NCBI RefSeq assembly: GCF_964355755.1
Contig: NC_092677.1
Span: 191,001-255,000, forward strand
Length of the DNA: 64,000 nucleotides
Reading direction: 5' to 3'
Source: Antedon mediterranea
Lineage: Eukaryota > Echinodermata > Crinoidea > Comatulida > Antedonidae
A program made the position numbers and the translations under genes. The notes below the pieces were generated by a model that ran no database searches, was not told the DNA's origin, and worked only from the letters and a program-made list of their open reading frames with translations. Of this stretch, positions 10,744 through 21,241 are shown piece by piece; the stretch's first letter is position 1, and every line of letters starts with the position of its first letter.

Positions 10744-11698
10744 TTTTTTATCTTGCTAAATTGCCAATACTTGATTTTCTGAAAATATAAACGGTACAAA
10801 TCATTTATAGAACGTATTCTTATTAAATCATAACACGCATTTGTGTAATCTGATCTGGGACAGAATTATTCAAACAAAAAGTTTGTCTTCTTTCTTCAAT
10901 CGATCGTCTGGTATGGTTCAATCGATCATCAATTTAATTAACCATGCTTCTCTATATTTTTTTAGTAGGTGTTGTTACAGTAGTATTATACTAGGCTAGG
11001 CCTAGATTACCCAACCAACTATCAAGCAGAAGAGAAGACTTCCAAAATGTTTTAACTGACTGAGCATTTAAGTATATGGATTCGTAGCACTAGAACTATA
11101 GTTAATTAGGCCTAAACTAAGTTGGCGCGGCCCTACTATAGTTCTACTATAATATACTACTAATACACTTTAGACTAGTAACTAGGCCTACTTTGACACA
11201 GTGAGAGGGCCTAGCTAGTAGTAGTAGTATGTAGTAGCATGGAGTGAAGGGTGATTTGAGTAAAGTAGGCTTAGCCTCTACTAGATAGTATAGTAGGCTA
11301 CTACTACTACTACTATACTAACTAAGCCTAGCTAGCTAGTAGACTGCTACTAGTAGCAGGTCACTAGGGAATACAAATGTTTCTATCAGCCCTAACTACA
11401 ATATGGCTGTCATACCTAGTAGGCAGGTTTAAACATACACTTTATTTCTATCAGATGAAACACATGTACGTAAACAAGCAGCGGAGTACAAAATCATACA
11501 TACATATAGCCATAGAGATTCATATTCACCGGGTTTTCCCGCCGACATGTTTTTCATACCTCCAAAAACTCTAGAGGGGGTAAGATTGTGAATTTGTGAA
11601 AGGAGAAAAAATTGAAGAGAGATATGATTGGATTGAATTGCGTTGACGATATTGTTGACAGTCAAAATTTGTAAATAATTGCTGAAAAACCTGTTTGC
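10744..11698. promoter_or_regulatory. Head-to-head intergenic region of HAUS5 and RABAC1
   Basis: 955 bp separate the two divergent start codons. It presumably contains both promoters. No TATA box is evident. About 10990-11370 is packed with CTAG, AGGCCTA and TACTACTAC words. No ORF is convincing. Confidence 0.55.
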
Positions 11699-14600
11699 AT
11701 GGCATCTACTGCTGTAGAAGGTGATATAGAAATACCACAGTTACCTAAAGGAAAGTGAGTAATTTGGTTGGTCATTAATTTATTTGGTCGCTTGTTATAT
11801 AAAGCATGTTTTACCAACTGTCATTGCCAGGCCTTACTAGTAGGCCTAGGCTAGATGTCTTAGCTTGTTACAATTATCGTCCCCGGCTTCTTCGCCTGGA
11901 TCCGACGTGAGACTCTGTGGTCAATTCATCCCGAGGATGACGTGGCCACATAAACATTACACTGGAAATGCAAAAGGCATTCCGATTTATATATTGAAAA
12001 AAAGAGTGTACATTAAAAACAAGGGTTTGCTTTCTTTAGTAAATGTGTTTATTTAAATTGGCCGAAAAAATGTGTTTGCAGCCAAGAGTTGACCAAAAAA
12101 AATGATGTAATTATTATTATTATATGTCAATATGAGAGTACTAAATAAATACTGATTAAATTAGTTAGAACAGACTTTTCAATGATTGTCTGTGTGAATG
12201 GAGGTTTAACTGAATACAATATTTTATTCATTTAAATGTTTCTATATTTTCATTTTAATTTAACAGAATGTCAATTCAGCTTTCTAACGCTGGTGTACGT
12301 GAGTGGGTACAAAGTAGACGAGACACTATTCAACCATGGCCAAAGTTTTTAAATTTTAACAAATTTGGAAAACCCAAAGATGGCAAGGATTTGGTGAAGA
12401 GAGTTGTTCATAATATCACTCTCTATCAGAGCAACTATTTATTTGTATTTATAGGACTGGCAATTTATTGCCTGTAAGTTTAAAAAATAATTTATTTCTT
12501 TTTTTAATAAAAGAAAGCTAGCCAATTATGGCTTTTCATTGTTATTAGCATTGTAGCAACATATTAATACATTATTAGAAAGTTTTAATTTAATGTTACT
12601 GTATATATTTATGTGACCATTAAACCATTAACTATATATATACGGACAATTTGATTTATTTTGATATAGATTGACAACTCCCTTGCTTGTGGTGGCTCTA
12701 GGTGTGTTGTTTGCTGCCTGGTATCTAGTACATAGTAAACTGGGAGGAAAGAAAATAAAAGTTATGGGTAAGTAGTTATGATGTGTCTCATTTAATCATA
12801 TCCCAAGATTCATATGCAACTACAGTTGAACTGCTCCATTGGGACACCCTTAGGAGACCTTTTTGGTTCCCTAAGCTCTCCCCTTAATAATACTGTACTG
12901 TAATTATTGCAACTACAGTAGAACAGCTTCATTGGGACACCCCTAGGAGACACTTTGTTGGTTTCCTAAGCTCTCCCCTTAATAATACTGTACTGTAATT
13001 ATAGCAACTACAGTAGAACTGCTATATTGGAACACCCCTAGGGGACACTTTGTTGGTTCCCTAAGCTCTCCCCTTAATAATACTGTACTGTAATTATTGC
13101 AACTACAGTAGAACAGCTTCATTGGGACACCCCTAGGAGACACTTTGTTGGTTCCCTAAGCTCTCCCCTTAATAATACTGTACTGTAATTATTGCAACTA
13201 CAGTAGAACAGCTTAATTGGGACATCCCTAGGGGACACTTTGTGGTTTCCTAAGCTCTCCCCTTAATAATACTGTACTGTAATTATAGCAACTACAGTAG
13301 AACAGCTTCATTGGGACACCCCTAGGAGACACTTTGTTGGTTTCCTAAGCTCTCCCCTTAATAATACTGTACTGTAATTATTGCAACTACAGTAGAACAG
13401 CTTCATTGGGACACCCCTAGGGGACACTTTGTTGGTTCCCTAAGCTCTCCCCTTAATAATACTGTACTGTAATTATTGCAACTACAGTAGAACAGCTTCA
13501 TTGGGACATCCCTAGGGGACACTTTGTGGGTTCCCTAAGCTCTCCCCTTAATAATACTGTATGTAATTTTGTTATTACAGGTCATGAACTAACAATGGCT
13601 CAGCAGTATGGCTTGCTCTCCACCATGTCTTTACCATTGTTCTTTCTGGCAGGAGGGACATCAGCAATATTCTGGGTTTTAGGTAAGTTATTGTCATATT
13701 ATACATTTAGCATATATTAAAAATAAAATTTTTGTTGCCTGTAATAAATTACCATTCCCTAACATATAGAGTAACATAGTATTTACATGAACATTCTAGA
13801 ATAAGATGTTTTGATTTAAACCATGTATAATTAATAAGAACAATCAAGAACATTCCAGAAGTGCTATTAATAGAAACTGTAATCATGTAATAATGAGAAG
13901 TATAAAGAATGATCTAGAAGGATAGGAGCATCTTGTATATAAAGGGTTGTAAACTATTGTAAGGTTGTTGGATTAGAGGTTGGATTAGAGGTTGGATGTT
14001 ATATTGTAAAGTCATTGTGAAGCTGTTGTTTAAAGTGCTTACTGGATTGTTGAAAGTTGAAGTTGATTGAAATTAAAGCTTTGTTTTTGAGTTATTTTAC
14101 AACTTTGTGGATTTTGTGTGTATACTTTTATGTCACAAGGGAGTTCCTAAAGTATTTTCAACCGCTCGGAAACATACGTGAGAGGAGTTCGTGACATAAT
14201 TTGGTGGCAGCGGTGTTCAGCCTAATTTGGTGGCAGCGGTTATTTCGATCTACTGTTCGACTTAACTGTGTATTTATCTACAGTACTGTTGTGATATTTT
14301 GTGGTAGCAGTTTGATCTACTGTATTTTGCCATAGATTGGTGGCTGTTTAGGATCAACTGTACTTTTATTGATATTTTGAGGAAGTGGTACTTACGATAC
14401 TGAGATATTTTACGGAAGCCGTGGTGCTACGTTTTGTTTAATCGTAAGTACACAAACATTGTTTTAAGAACAGTACATTATTTATTTGGAACAGTAGACT
14501 TGTGAACGTCTCGGTAACTACGATTAACTAGTAACAAGACCCTCATCCAGATTTAAAAAATGGCTGATAAACAATCAACAACAAGATCCGGTAGAGAATA

Positions 14601-17562
14601 CAGCGGCGGCGATGAAACTGATTCGGATGTAGAATCAGTTCAATCAATTCAACCTGAACAACAGGCAGAAGAGTCTGGACCAACCAGTGGACATAACCCT
14701 ACAGGGGCTGACTCATTTTCAAAAGATTTTTTGTTGTTGATGCAGCAGCAAATGCAACAGCAGAATATTATGATGCAGCAGATGATGAAACAACAAGAAC
14801 GTTCACGTCAAGAAGATAATGAAAGACGTCGGGAAGATATAGAGAAACAAGAACGTTTACGCAAAGAAGATATGGAAAGACAAGAACGTTTACGTAGGGA
14901 AGATATGGAGAAACAGCAAGCATTAGTAATGGCGTTAATGGACAAGCAAAAGGACAGTGAGGAGAAACGATTAAAAGACATAATGAGATTGAAGGAAGTT
15001 CAGATTGCAAAGCTTTCTGATAGTGATGATATTGAAAATTATCTCACTACGTTTGAACGAATTGCTAACACCTATGAGTGGCGAAAAGAACACTGGGTAG
15101 TAAAACTAATACCTCATTTGACAGGCAAAGCAAGAGCAGCCTATGCATCACTACCAGTGACAGAAAGTAACCAGTACGACATAGTGAAGAAAGCAATATT
15201 ACAAAGGTATGACATAACTGAAGAGACATATAGGCAAAGGTTTAGGTCAATTAAAAAGAAAAGTGAAGAAAGTTATAGAGAAATGTATGTTAGGTTAAAA
15301 GATTTATTTACTAAGTGGGCTAGACCTGCTGATAAAAGCAAAGATGATTTAGCTGAAATTGTTATTTTAGAGCAATTAATAGATATTATGCCCACAGGGG
15401 TACAAATTTGGGTTAAAGAACATAAACCAGATTCTGGATTAAATGCTGCGGAATTAGCAGATAATTATTTTCAAGCTAGAAAAGGTATCGATTTTGAGAA
15501 AAAGTTTCAAAATAGAAAACACGAAAATAGAAACAACCAGGAGAAAACAGTGAAAGGCACTCCTGAAGTTGACAGTAAGGGTAATAATAATCCCCCTGAT
15601 AACTTTCATAAATCACAATCTGACGCTAGACAACCTCTCGTTTGTAGACGGTGCAAAAAAGTAGGCCACATAGAACGATTTTGTCGAAGTAAGGATGGCT
15701 TTTTGTCGACAAAGACAGATACTGTTTCAAAACCATGTACACCTTACATTTGTAGAGGCCTAGTTGAAGGGTGTGATTGTGAAATTTTGATAGACTCTGG
15801 ATGTGATATGACACTTGTTCATTCTGATTTAGTAGCGGCTAAGAAAATTAATCGCGCGGAGCAAGCTAAAATTACATGCAGGTGCGTCCATGACCATGTC
15901 CAAGCCTATCCTACTGCATTCGTCAATATTAAGATTAATAACGAAGACCATAATTTGTTGGTTGGCGTTTGCAGCGATTTACCAAGAGATGTAATTCTTG
16001 GTAGGGACTTTCCTAAATTTGGAGACTTATTAGGGAAGAGGGATAAGAATCATGATAGGCATAGTTTTGTTGCCACTAGAGATCATGCTAGAAAAGAAAA
16101 ACTAAGAGAGGAAAACGAATTAAAGTCGGAAAAAGCTTCTGGGGTTATTTCACATCAGTTAGATGATGTGGTTAATTTTCAAGAAGAATTTGGACATTTA
16201 GATGGCCAAATACTCAGTGACAACCCTCCCAAGGAAAAAGTTCATAAAACCAGTAGTGAGAAACGAAAAGTTAGGAAAGAGTTTGCAAAAACAAAGGAAG
16301 CTCAATCTAGCCAAGATAGTGAATTAGACATTTTAGATATTGGCAGAGATAAAATTAAGGATTATCAGGTTAAGGATAGAACTTTAATTTCACTTCGAGA
16401 ACAGATGTTAGTACAGAAGGATGATGACACTATAAAGATAGTCTGTAAGGATGGAATTTTATTTAGGCATGTTTTTACTAAACACCAGACAGAACCCATA
16501 GAGAAATTAGTGGTTTTATATCATTGCAGTGATAGTGTTTTGAAATTTTCACATGATATTTCGTTGACAGAGTATTGTAAAGCCTCAAAGTATAAAACTA
16601 AATTTAAGGATTTTATGATTCCTATGTCAGTAATTGTTAGTGAACCATTCCGACAAATTTACATGAATATTGTTTGTTCATTATTAGTAATTATTAATTA
16701 TTATGTTGTATGTTATTATGGCGTATTTAAGTTTTATAGACTAGGAGTGGGTTAAATTTTGCCACGTCCGTGTATACTAGCCCCTCAAAACTCCAAGAAA
16801 GAGTTTTGAGCTCAGAAAGAGGGGGGAGTGTAATAAATTACCATTCCCTAACATATAGAGTAACATAGTATTTACATGAACATTCTAGAATAAGATGTTT
16901 TGATTTAAACCATGTATAATTAATAAGAACAATCAAGAACATTCCAGAAGTGCTATTAATAGAAACTGTAATCATGTAATAATGAGAAGTATAAAGAATG
17001 ATCTAGAAGGATAGGAGCATCTTGTATATAAAGGGTTGTAAACTATTGTAAGGTTGTTGGATTAGAGGTTGGATTAGAGGTTGGATGTTATATTGTAAAG
17101 TCATTGTGAAGCTGTTGTTTAAAGTGCTTACTGGATTGTTGAAAGTTGAAGTTGATTGAAATTAAAGCTTTGTTTTTGAGTTATTTTACAACTTTGTGGA
17201 TTTTGTGTGTATACTTTTATGTCACAAGGGAGTTCCTAAAGTATTTTCAACCGCTCGGAAACATACGTGAGAGGAGTTCGTGACATTGCCGCAAAATAGT
17301 AACAGACATAGCAGTATGTATGGCTGGTTTATTGATTTCCCACACACATTTAAAGTAATTTATCCAATTACAATACAGATATGAGAAAATGTGTGAACAA
17401 AAGTTTCAGTTAATATTTATAAACCTCTTTTCTTTTGCTACTACAGGAGCATCATTTTCGTTCATAATGCTGCATGCATCTCTTTTGGCAATTGAAGTTG
17501 CTGAAGACGAAGAGGAATTGATGATGGAGTCTGTATTAACTATTGATGACGCCCCACAGTAA
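11699..17562 (+). CDS. RABAC1: Prenylated Rab acceptor 1 (PRA1 family protein)
   Basis: PRA1-domain membrane protein of the Golgi/endosomal system that binds prenylated Rab GTPases and helps deliver them to membranes. Exons: 11699-11754, 12267-12473, 12670-12767, 13581-13682, 17447-17562, giving 192 codons plus stop, close to the vertebrate length of about 185. Signature stretches are GVREWVQSRRDTIQPW, YQSNYLFVFIGLAIYCL, HELTMAQQYGLLSTMSLP and FFLAGGTSAIFWVLGASF. Two hydrophobic hairpins flank a short charged loop (HSKLGGKKIKVMG). The acidic tail is EVAEDEEELMMESV. Intron 3 carries a 95-bp minisatellite, and intron 4 is about 3.8 kb because a retrotransposon lies in it. A decayed copy of the coding tail follows the stop. 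Confidence 0.95.
12816..13568 (+). repeat. 95-bp minisatellite in RABAC1 intron 3
   Basis: About eight copies of a 93-95-bp unit starting GCAACTACAGTAGAACAGCT. It runs to within about 12 bp of the exon 4 acceptor, so it occupies nearly the whole intron, including the expected branch-point zone. Confidence 0.95.
13740..14196 (+). repeat. 5' LTR
   Basis: 457 bp, TG...CA. It holds a TATA-like TATATAAA (13936-13943) and, near the end, AATTAAAG-type poly(A) words. It appears identical to the 3' LTR base for base by eye. Confidence 0.95.
14202..14240 (+). promoter_or_regulatory. Duplicated tRNA-Leu primer-binding site
   Basis: TGGTGGCAGCGGTG at 14202-14215 is complementary to the 3' end (CACCGCTGCCA-CCA) of animal tRNA-Leu. 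It starts six bases after the LTR. The 18-bp block TAATTTGGTGGCAGCGGT occurs again at 14223-14240, giving a second 13-base site. Two weaker relatives follow (GTGGTAGCAGTTTGATC near 14301-14317 and TTGGTGGCTGTTTAGGATC near 14337-14355). Minus-strand priming is expected from the first. Confidence 0.8.
14560..16755 (+). CDS. Retrotransposon Gag-protease polyprotein, SCAN-like capsid
   Basis: 731 residues. In order: an acidic start; a Gln/Met-rich and heptad-like charged coil at about 55-150 (repeated ERLRREDMEKQ); a capsid region at about 150-312 whose second half (from RQRFRSI to AELADNYFQAR) resembles the SCAN domain, for example EIVILEQLIDIMPTGVQIWV; a CCHC knuckle with C362, C365, H370 and C375; and an aspartic protease with active-site D412-S413-G414 and ILGRDF at 479-484. 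After about 600 the frame contains fragments typical of the integrase N-terminal region (KDGILFRHVF) joined to SEPFRQIYMNIV, with the HHCC finger incomplete. Internal deletions have therefore removed RT/RNase H and most of integrase while preserving the frame. The protein is probably able to form Gag particles but not to copy itself. Confidence 0.88.
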   Translation: MADKQSTTRSGREYSGGDETDSDVESVQSIQPEQQAEESGPTSGHNPTGADSFSKDFLLLMQQQMQQQNIMMQQMMKQQERSRQEDNERRREDIEKQERLRKEDMERQERLRREDMEKQQALVMALMDKQKDSEEKRLKDIMRLKEVQIAKLSDSDDIENYLTTFERIANTYEWRKEHWVVKLIPHLTGKARAAYASLPVTESNQYDIVKKAILQRYDITEETYRQRFRSIKKKSEESYREMYVRLKDLFTKWARPADKSKDDLAEIVILEQLIDIMPTGVQIWVKEHKPDSGLNAAELADNYFQARKGIDFEKKFQNRKHENRNNQEKTVKGTPEVDSKGNNNPPDNFHKSQSDARQPLVCRRCKKVGHIERFCRSKDGFLSTKTDTVSKPCTPYICRGLVEGCDCEILIDSGCDMTLVHSDLVAAKKINRAEQAKITCRCVHDHVQAYPTAFVNIKINNEDHNLLVGVCSDLPRDVILGRDFPKFGDLLGKRDKNHDRHSFVATRDHARKEKLREENELKSEKASGVISHQLDDVVNFQEEFGHLDGQILSDNPPKEKVHKTSSEKRKVRKEFAKTKEAQSSQDSELDILDIGRDKIKDYQVKDRTLISLREQMLVQKDDDTIKIVCKDGILFRHVFTKHQTEPIEKLVVLYHCSDSVLKFSHDISLTEYCKASKYKTKFKDFMIPMSVIVSEPFRQIYMNIVCSLLVIINYYVVCYYGVFKFYRLGVG
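16816..16828 (+). promoter_or_regulatory. Polypurine tract
   Basis: AAAGAGGGGGGAG immediately precedes the TG of the 3' LTR. This is the expected plus-strand primer of an LTR element. Confidence 0.85.
16829..17285 (+). repeat. 3' LTR
   Basis: 457 bp, same length and apparently the same sequence as 13740-14196, followed directly by the TTGCC target duplication. Confidence 0.95.
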
Positions 17563-19083
17563 GGTACATATTGATGATGGAGTCCGTATTAACCATTGAT
17601 GACGCCCTAGAATAAGCTATTGATGATGGAGCCGTTGGTCTCGGAAATAAAAATATTTATAGACGCAGTAATAATAATTTAAAGAATACTGATACCACAC
17701 ATTAAATACCGTAGTTGAGAATCTTTCAAAAATACCTTTTGTTTTTGTTTGTTTTTCTTTTGTTCTTGCACTTGAAAATAAAGTGCACTATTTTGATGTG
17801 TATGTGATTGTAAATTAAATGGGTTTGAAATTTATGTCATGGTGTATGGTGTTATAATAACAGTAATGTACTATCCAAATTCTAATATTTTTGTTGTTTT
17901 ATTATTAATATGGTATACCCCAAATGTTTTGTTCATTATTCGACATCATAATCAATAAAATATACAACAAATATTGACAATCCTGGCCAGGAGCAGCTTA
18001 AGAAAAATACATTGCTGTAACTCAAATGAGCCAGTTATCTCTAGTATATAAAATAAACTGTAAGTAAAATTTCTATAATCTATATAAACCCGGATTTCTA
18101 TTTTATCGTTTTAGTTACAATTGTGAACAAACATATTTAGACCTGTTTTATTTGAACATAGTTTTTTGTATTAAATACATTTATATTTTCGCTTAAATAA
18201 AAGAATTGTTTATTTATATCAGCTTTGTAAATAATTTTATTGTATATTGTTGTTAAGCAAGCACTCTATTTTTCCAACATGGGCAGCTGTTAAAGCTCTA
18301 CCGAGTTTACTCGACACCAAAGATTTCACATCGTGAGCAGCTGTGAAAACATAACTATCATGTTTATACCGAAGATTTCATAATACTGTAATAATATTTT
18401 CATTGAGGATTTTTTAAATCTGAACAAATTTTTACAAACACAATTTATCATGATTAATTTCTTTATTCATGGTAATAAATGTTCACATCAATCTTTTGTC
18501 AGCATAAGTTCATAGTGAAACCACTCATGAATTATACTAAGTATACAGTTATTTTTAATTAGCTCTTAACATATTAAATCATAATATAGTTTACACAGTA
18601 CTCTAAAAAGAAACACATGATAAAACTACAGAAACATAAGACATTCATTTAAATACACTACCTTATATTATCACTAGAAATACTCTTTATTTAAAAACCT
18701 CTTTATTCATTGTTATACTTTAATTATACTATTTTATTCTTTATAAAAATATTAGAAATATACAGTATGATATCTATCTTTAAAAAAGAAACAATGGAGA
18801 ATAGAATTACATAAATCGTTGGTTTAATTTTCATTCAAAATTGAGGAAAACTGTATCAGGAACTATATGAATTTAAAGCTTTGTATTTATATACAAAAAC
18901 ATGACAAGAATTTCGCTTTATAGTACTGTACTGGCAACATTTTTAATTTAATATTAAAACTCCATAAAATACACCAAAAGACAAATCCACATTTAATGTA
19001 CAGTTTATTAATTTTTATTGTCAGTTTTTGTCCAATTTTTATAACCCAAATTAAAACATTTGACTTGTAACTAGGATTTGTGT
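17563..19083. other. RABAC1 and TLCD5 convergent 3' region
   Basis: At 17570-17632 there are two decaying copies of the last RABAC1 codons (TTGATGATGGAG repeated). AATAAA at 17777-17782 is a likely RABAC1 poly(A) signal. The rest is AT-rich with no supported gene. The part adjoining 19084 is probably TLCD5 3'UTR. Confidence 0.6.
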
Positions 19084-20155
19084 TCAATTACCATTTTGCA
19101 TAAACCTTTTCCTAACGTCATGTTGTGGTCCTATACCATTTCCACCATTTAATATATCTGTATGCAGACCATTCACACTTTTAACAACAACTTTATCAGC
19201 ATTTTTCTGTTCTCCAACAACTTGACCCTCAGGTGACCCAAAGATAGATTGTTTACTTCTCCAACGTCGATACATCTTAGTGTATTTGAAGACAGCAAAA
19301 TTTACAATCTGAACGGCAAAAACCAAGCTTACGAGCCATAAGCATACTGAACCAACTTTGAAGAAATTCAACGGTTCAGGATGAACCAACTCGCAATACA
19401 TGAAATATGAACCAAAAACCATTCGACACATAAGGAACGTAAACATGAATATGAAATCATTCAGCTCGTATACCGCACTGTATTTTTTACCCGTCTCGCG
19501 CATGAACCATCGAATCTGAAGCATTGGATTTGACATTTCACTTCCAAATATGGATGCATTGACCTCTGTTCCCGACCGCTCGGTATATAGAGATCCAAAA
19601 ATGCCCAGAATTGTGACAGCATGATGAAATATCATAAACAGGTTTTCGTTTTCAAAGAAGTAGATACACCAGAATATGTCAAATATGAAGTATCCAATAC
19701 ACAGGATCATTGTTAGAGTCTCGTATATGGTTGTTTTCCCACCTGAAAAGGTAGTAACAGTTAGTAAGTTATTGCTATTAGTATTAATGTATAAAGTATT
19801 GTTACTACTTGTTATAAGATCGTAATAATTGTTGTGTGATGATTCACATTAAACCAAACATGATTAGTTAGGACTATAATTCTTAATTATTATTATTGCG
19901 TTTTTGCGTTTACTAATTGAAAATATTGTGCAAGGGCTAGGGAATGTGGAACTTACCAGGATGTGTGAACGGCCATGGATTGTATAGAAAGCCAAAGAAT
20001 CCTGACAAGGTGACAAGCACAACACCATGAATAAAAGTCACAATTCTAGAATTCCATTCATAGCTTTGTTGAGGATTTAGTAGACAAACTATATTGTACA
20101 AAGTTGTCCACATAAACACACTGGATAACACAGCCCAGTACAGCGATTCATCCAT
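19084..20155 (-). CDS. TLCD5: TLC domain-containing protein 5 (TMEM136)
   Basis: Multi-pass membrane protein of the TRAM/LAG1/CLN8 (TLC) superfamily; its biochemical activity is not established. Two coding exons, 20155-19957 and 19742-19084, give 285 residues (vertebrate about 245, so the tail is longer). Family signatures are EWNSRIVTFIHGVVLVTLSG, FLYNPWPFTHPG, MILCIGYFIFDIFWCIYFF, MIFHHAVTILG, TEVNASIFGSEMSNPMLQIR and WFMRETGK. At least five hydrophobic segments are visible; the last 70 residues are polar and probably cytosolic. An acceptor lies just upstream of the ATG (TTAAG|GCAATGG), and a donor at 21586-21585 marks a probable 5'UTR exon, so the start is well supported. Confidence 0.9.
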
Positions 20156-20358
20156 TGCCTTAATAAAAACAAATCAACAAAATTAGGTTGGACAATCAAT
20201 AACAAATGAAGTTATAATAATATACAATTTAAACAAAAATATATACATTACATACATTTCGAACTTCATTTTATTTTTTTATTATAAGCTGATGACGTCA
20301 CAGTTGTTGGTAAACTTGCCAGAGGGCGTGGCCAAAAAGAAGGCAGTCTAGCCAGTTA

Positions 20359-21241
20359 GTGCATGTGTTATGCGCGATTTGAACGATTTGCGCAATTTGA
20401 AATTGCGCAAAAAAAATCCTTGCGCAATTTGAATTGAAACATGTGTTTCAAATTGTGCAAGCAACGTATTAAATTGCGCAAGTAATCTGCAAATTGCGCA
20501 AGGTTTTTCGACAGATTGTGAAATCATGCACACCCATATTTTTATAGTAATTTCTAAGAATGATTCAAAATTAAAGATAAATATCGCATTTCCTTACTTT
20601 AGTAGTGCAAATATTGTTATAAGTTAGCATACCGTCGAAGAACCGACGAAGGAAAACGAAGCGGTGGTGTTCCACCAGGCGGGCGCGGCGCGGGCGGCCG
20701 GCTATACTACTCTAGCCTAGCTAGGGTCTGGACTAAGGTTACATGGCCTAGCTTAAACTAATATTAAAAACTTAATTTTTTACATTTATTTTGATTTATT
20801 TCAAGTTACAGTGATAATATTATTTAATTGTAATAATAAATGTTATGTATTTATTATACACATGTTATCTTCGCATTTATTATGTTTTATTTTGAGTTAT
20901 TTAGTTTCCAATAAATTATTATAATACCGATTGTCTGGTAGAATTTTGTTGCGCAATTTGAAAATTTACAGTTCGTTTTCAAATTGCGCAAAGGTGTCAT
21001 ATTGCGCAAGAACTATCTTGCGCAATTTACAAATTGTGCAGCGCAATTTAAAATTGCGCAAGGATTTTCTTGCGCAATTTGAAATTGCGCAAGTTGATTG
21101 CGCAATTTGAAATTGCGCAAAAAAATCCTTGCGCAATTTTAAATTGTGCAAGAATTCTTTGCGCAATTTGAAATTGCGCAAGGATTTTTTTGCGCAATTT
21201 CAAATTGCGCAAATCGTTCAAATCGCGCATAACACATGCAC
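20359..21241. mobile_element. Foldback element with GCGCAATTTGAAATTGCGC-rich arms
   Basis: About 883 bp. Left and right ends share GTGCATGTGTTATGCGCGAT and continue as inverted repeats built from many short palindromic units (TTGCGCAATTTGAAATTGCG) joined by AAAAATCC spacers. The right arm (about 20950-21241) is longer than the left (20359-20530). The centre contains a GC-rich block (about 20650-20705). A fragment of the same end sequence lies at 36538-36567. I found no target-site duplication. It sits in the 5'UTR intron of TLCD5. Peptides such as MRNFKLRK read from it are artefacts. Confidence 0.8.

Larger units (their letters stand above)
13735..17290 (+). mobile_element. LTR retrotransposon, gag-protease deletion derivative, in RABAC1 intron 4
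   Basis: Body 13740-17285 (3,546 bp), flanked by the 5-bp target-site duplication TTGCC (13735-13739 and 17286-17290). Both LTRs are 457 bp, start TG and end CA. After the 5' LTR come primer-binding sites complementary to the 3' end of tRNA-Leu; a purine-rich tract precedes the 3' LTR. One frame encodes Gag and protease. Reverse transcriptase, RNase H and the integrase core are absent, so the copy must depend on another element. I read no difference between the LTRs, which implies a very recent insertion, in the same orientation as the host gene. Confidence 0.97.

Noticed and set aside
14768-15010. Antisense 80-codon frame in the retrotransposon
   Set aside because: Shadow of the charged coiled-coil repeat in Gag.
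18887-19087. 66-codon minus-strand frame after TLCD5
   Set aside because: AT-rich, no domain; most likely TLCD5 3'UTR.
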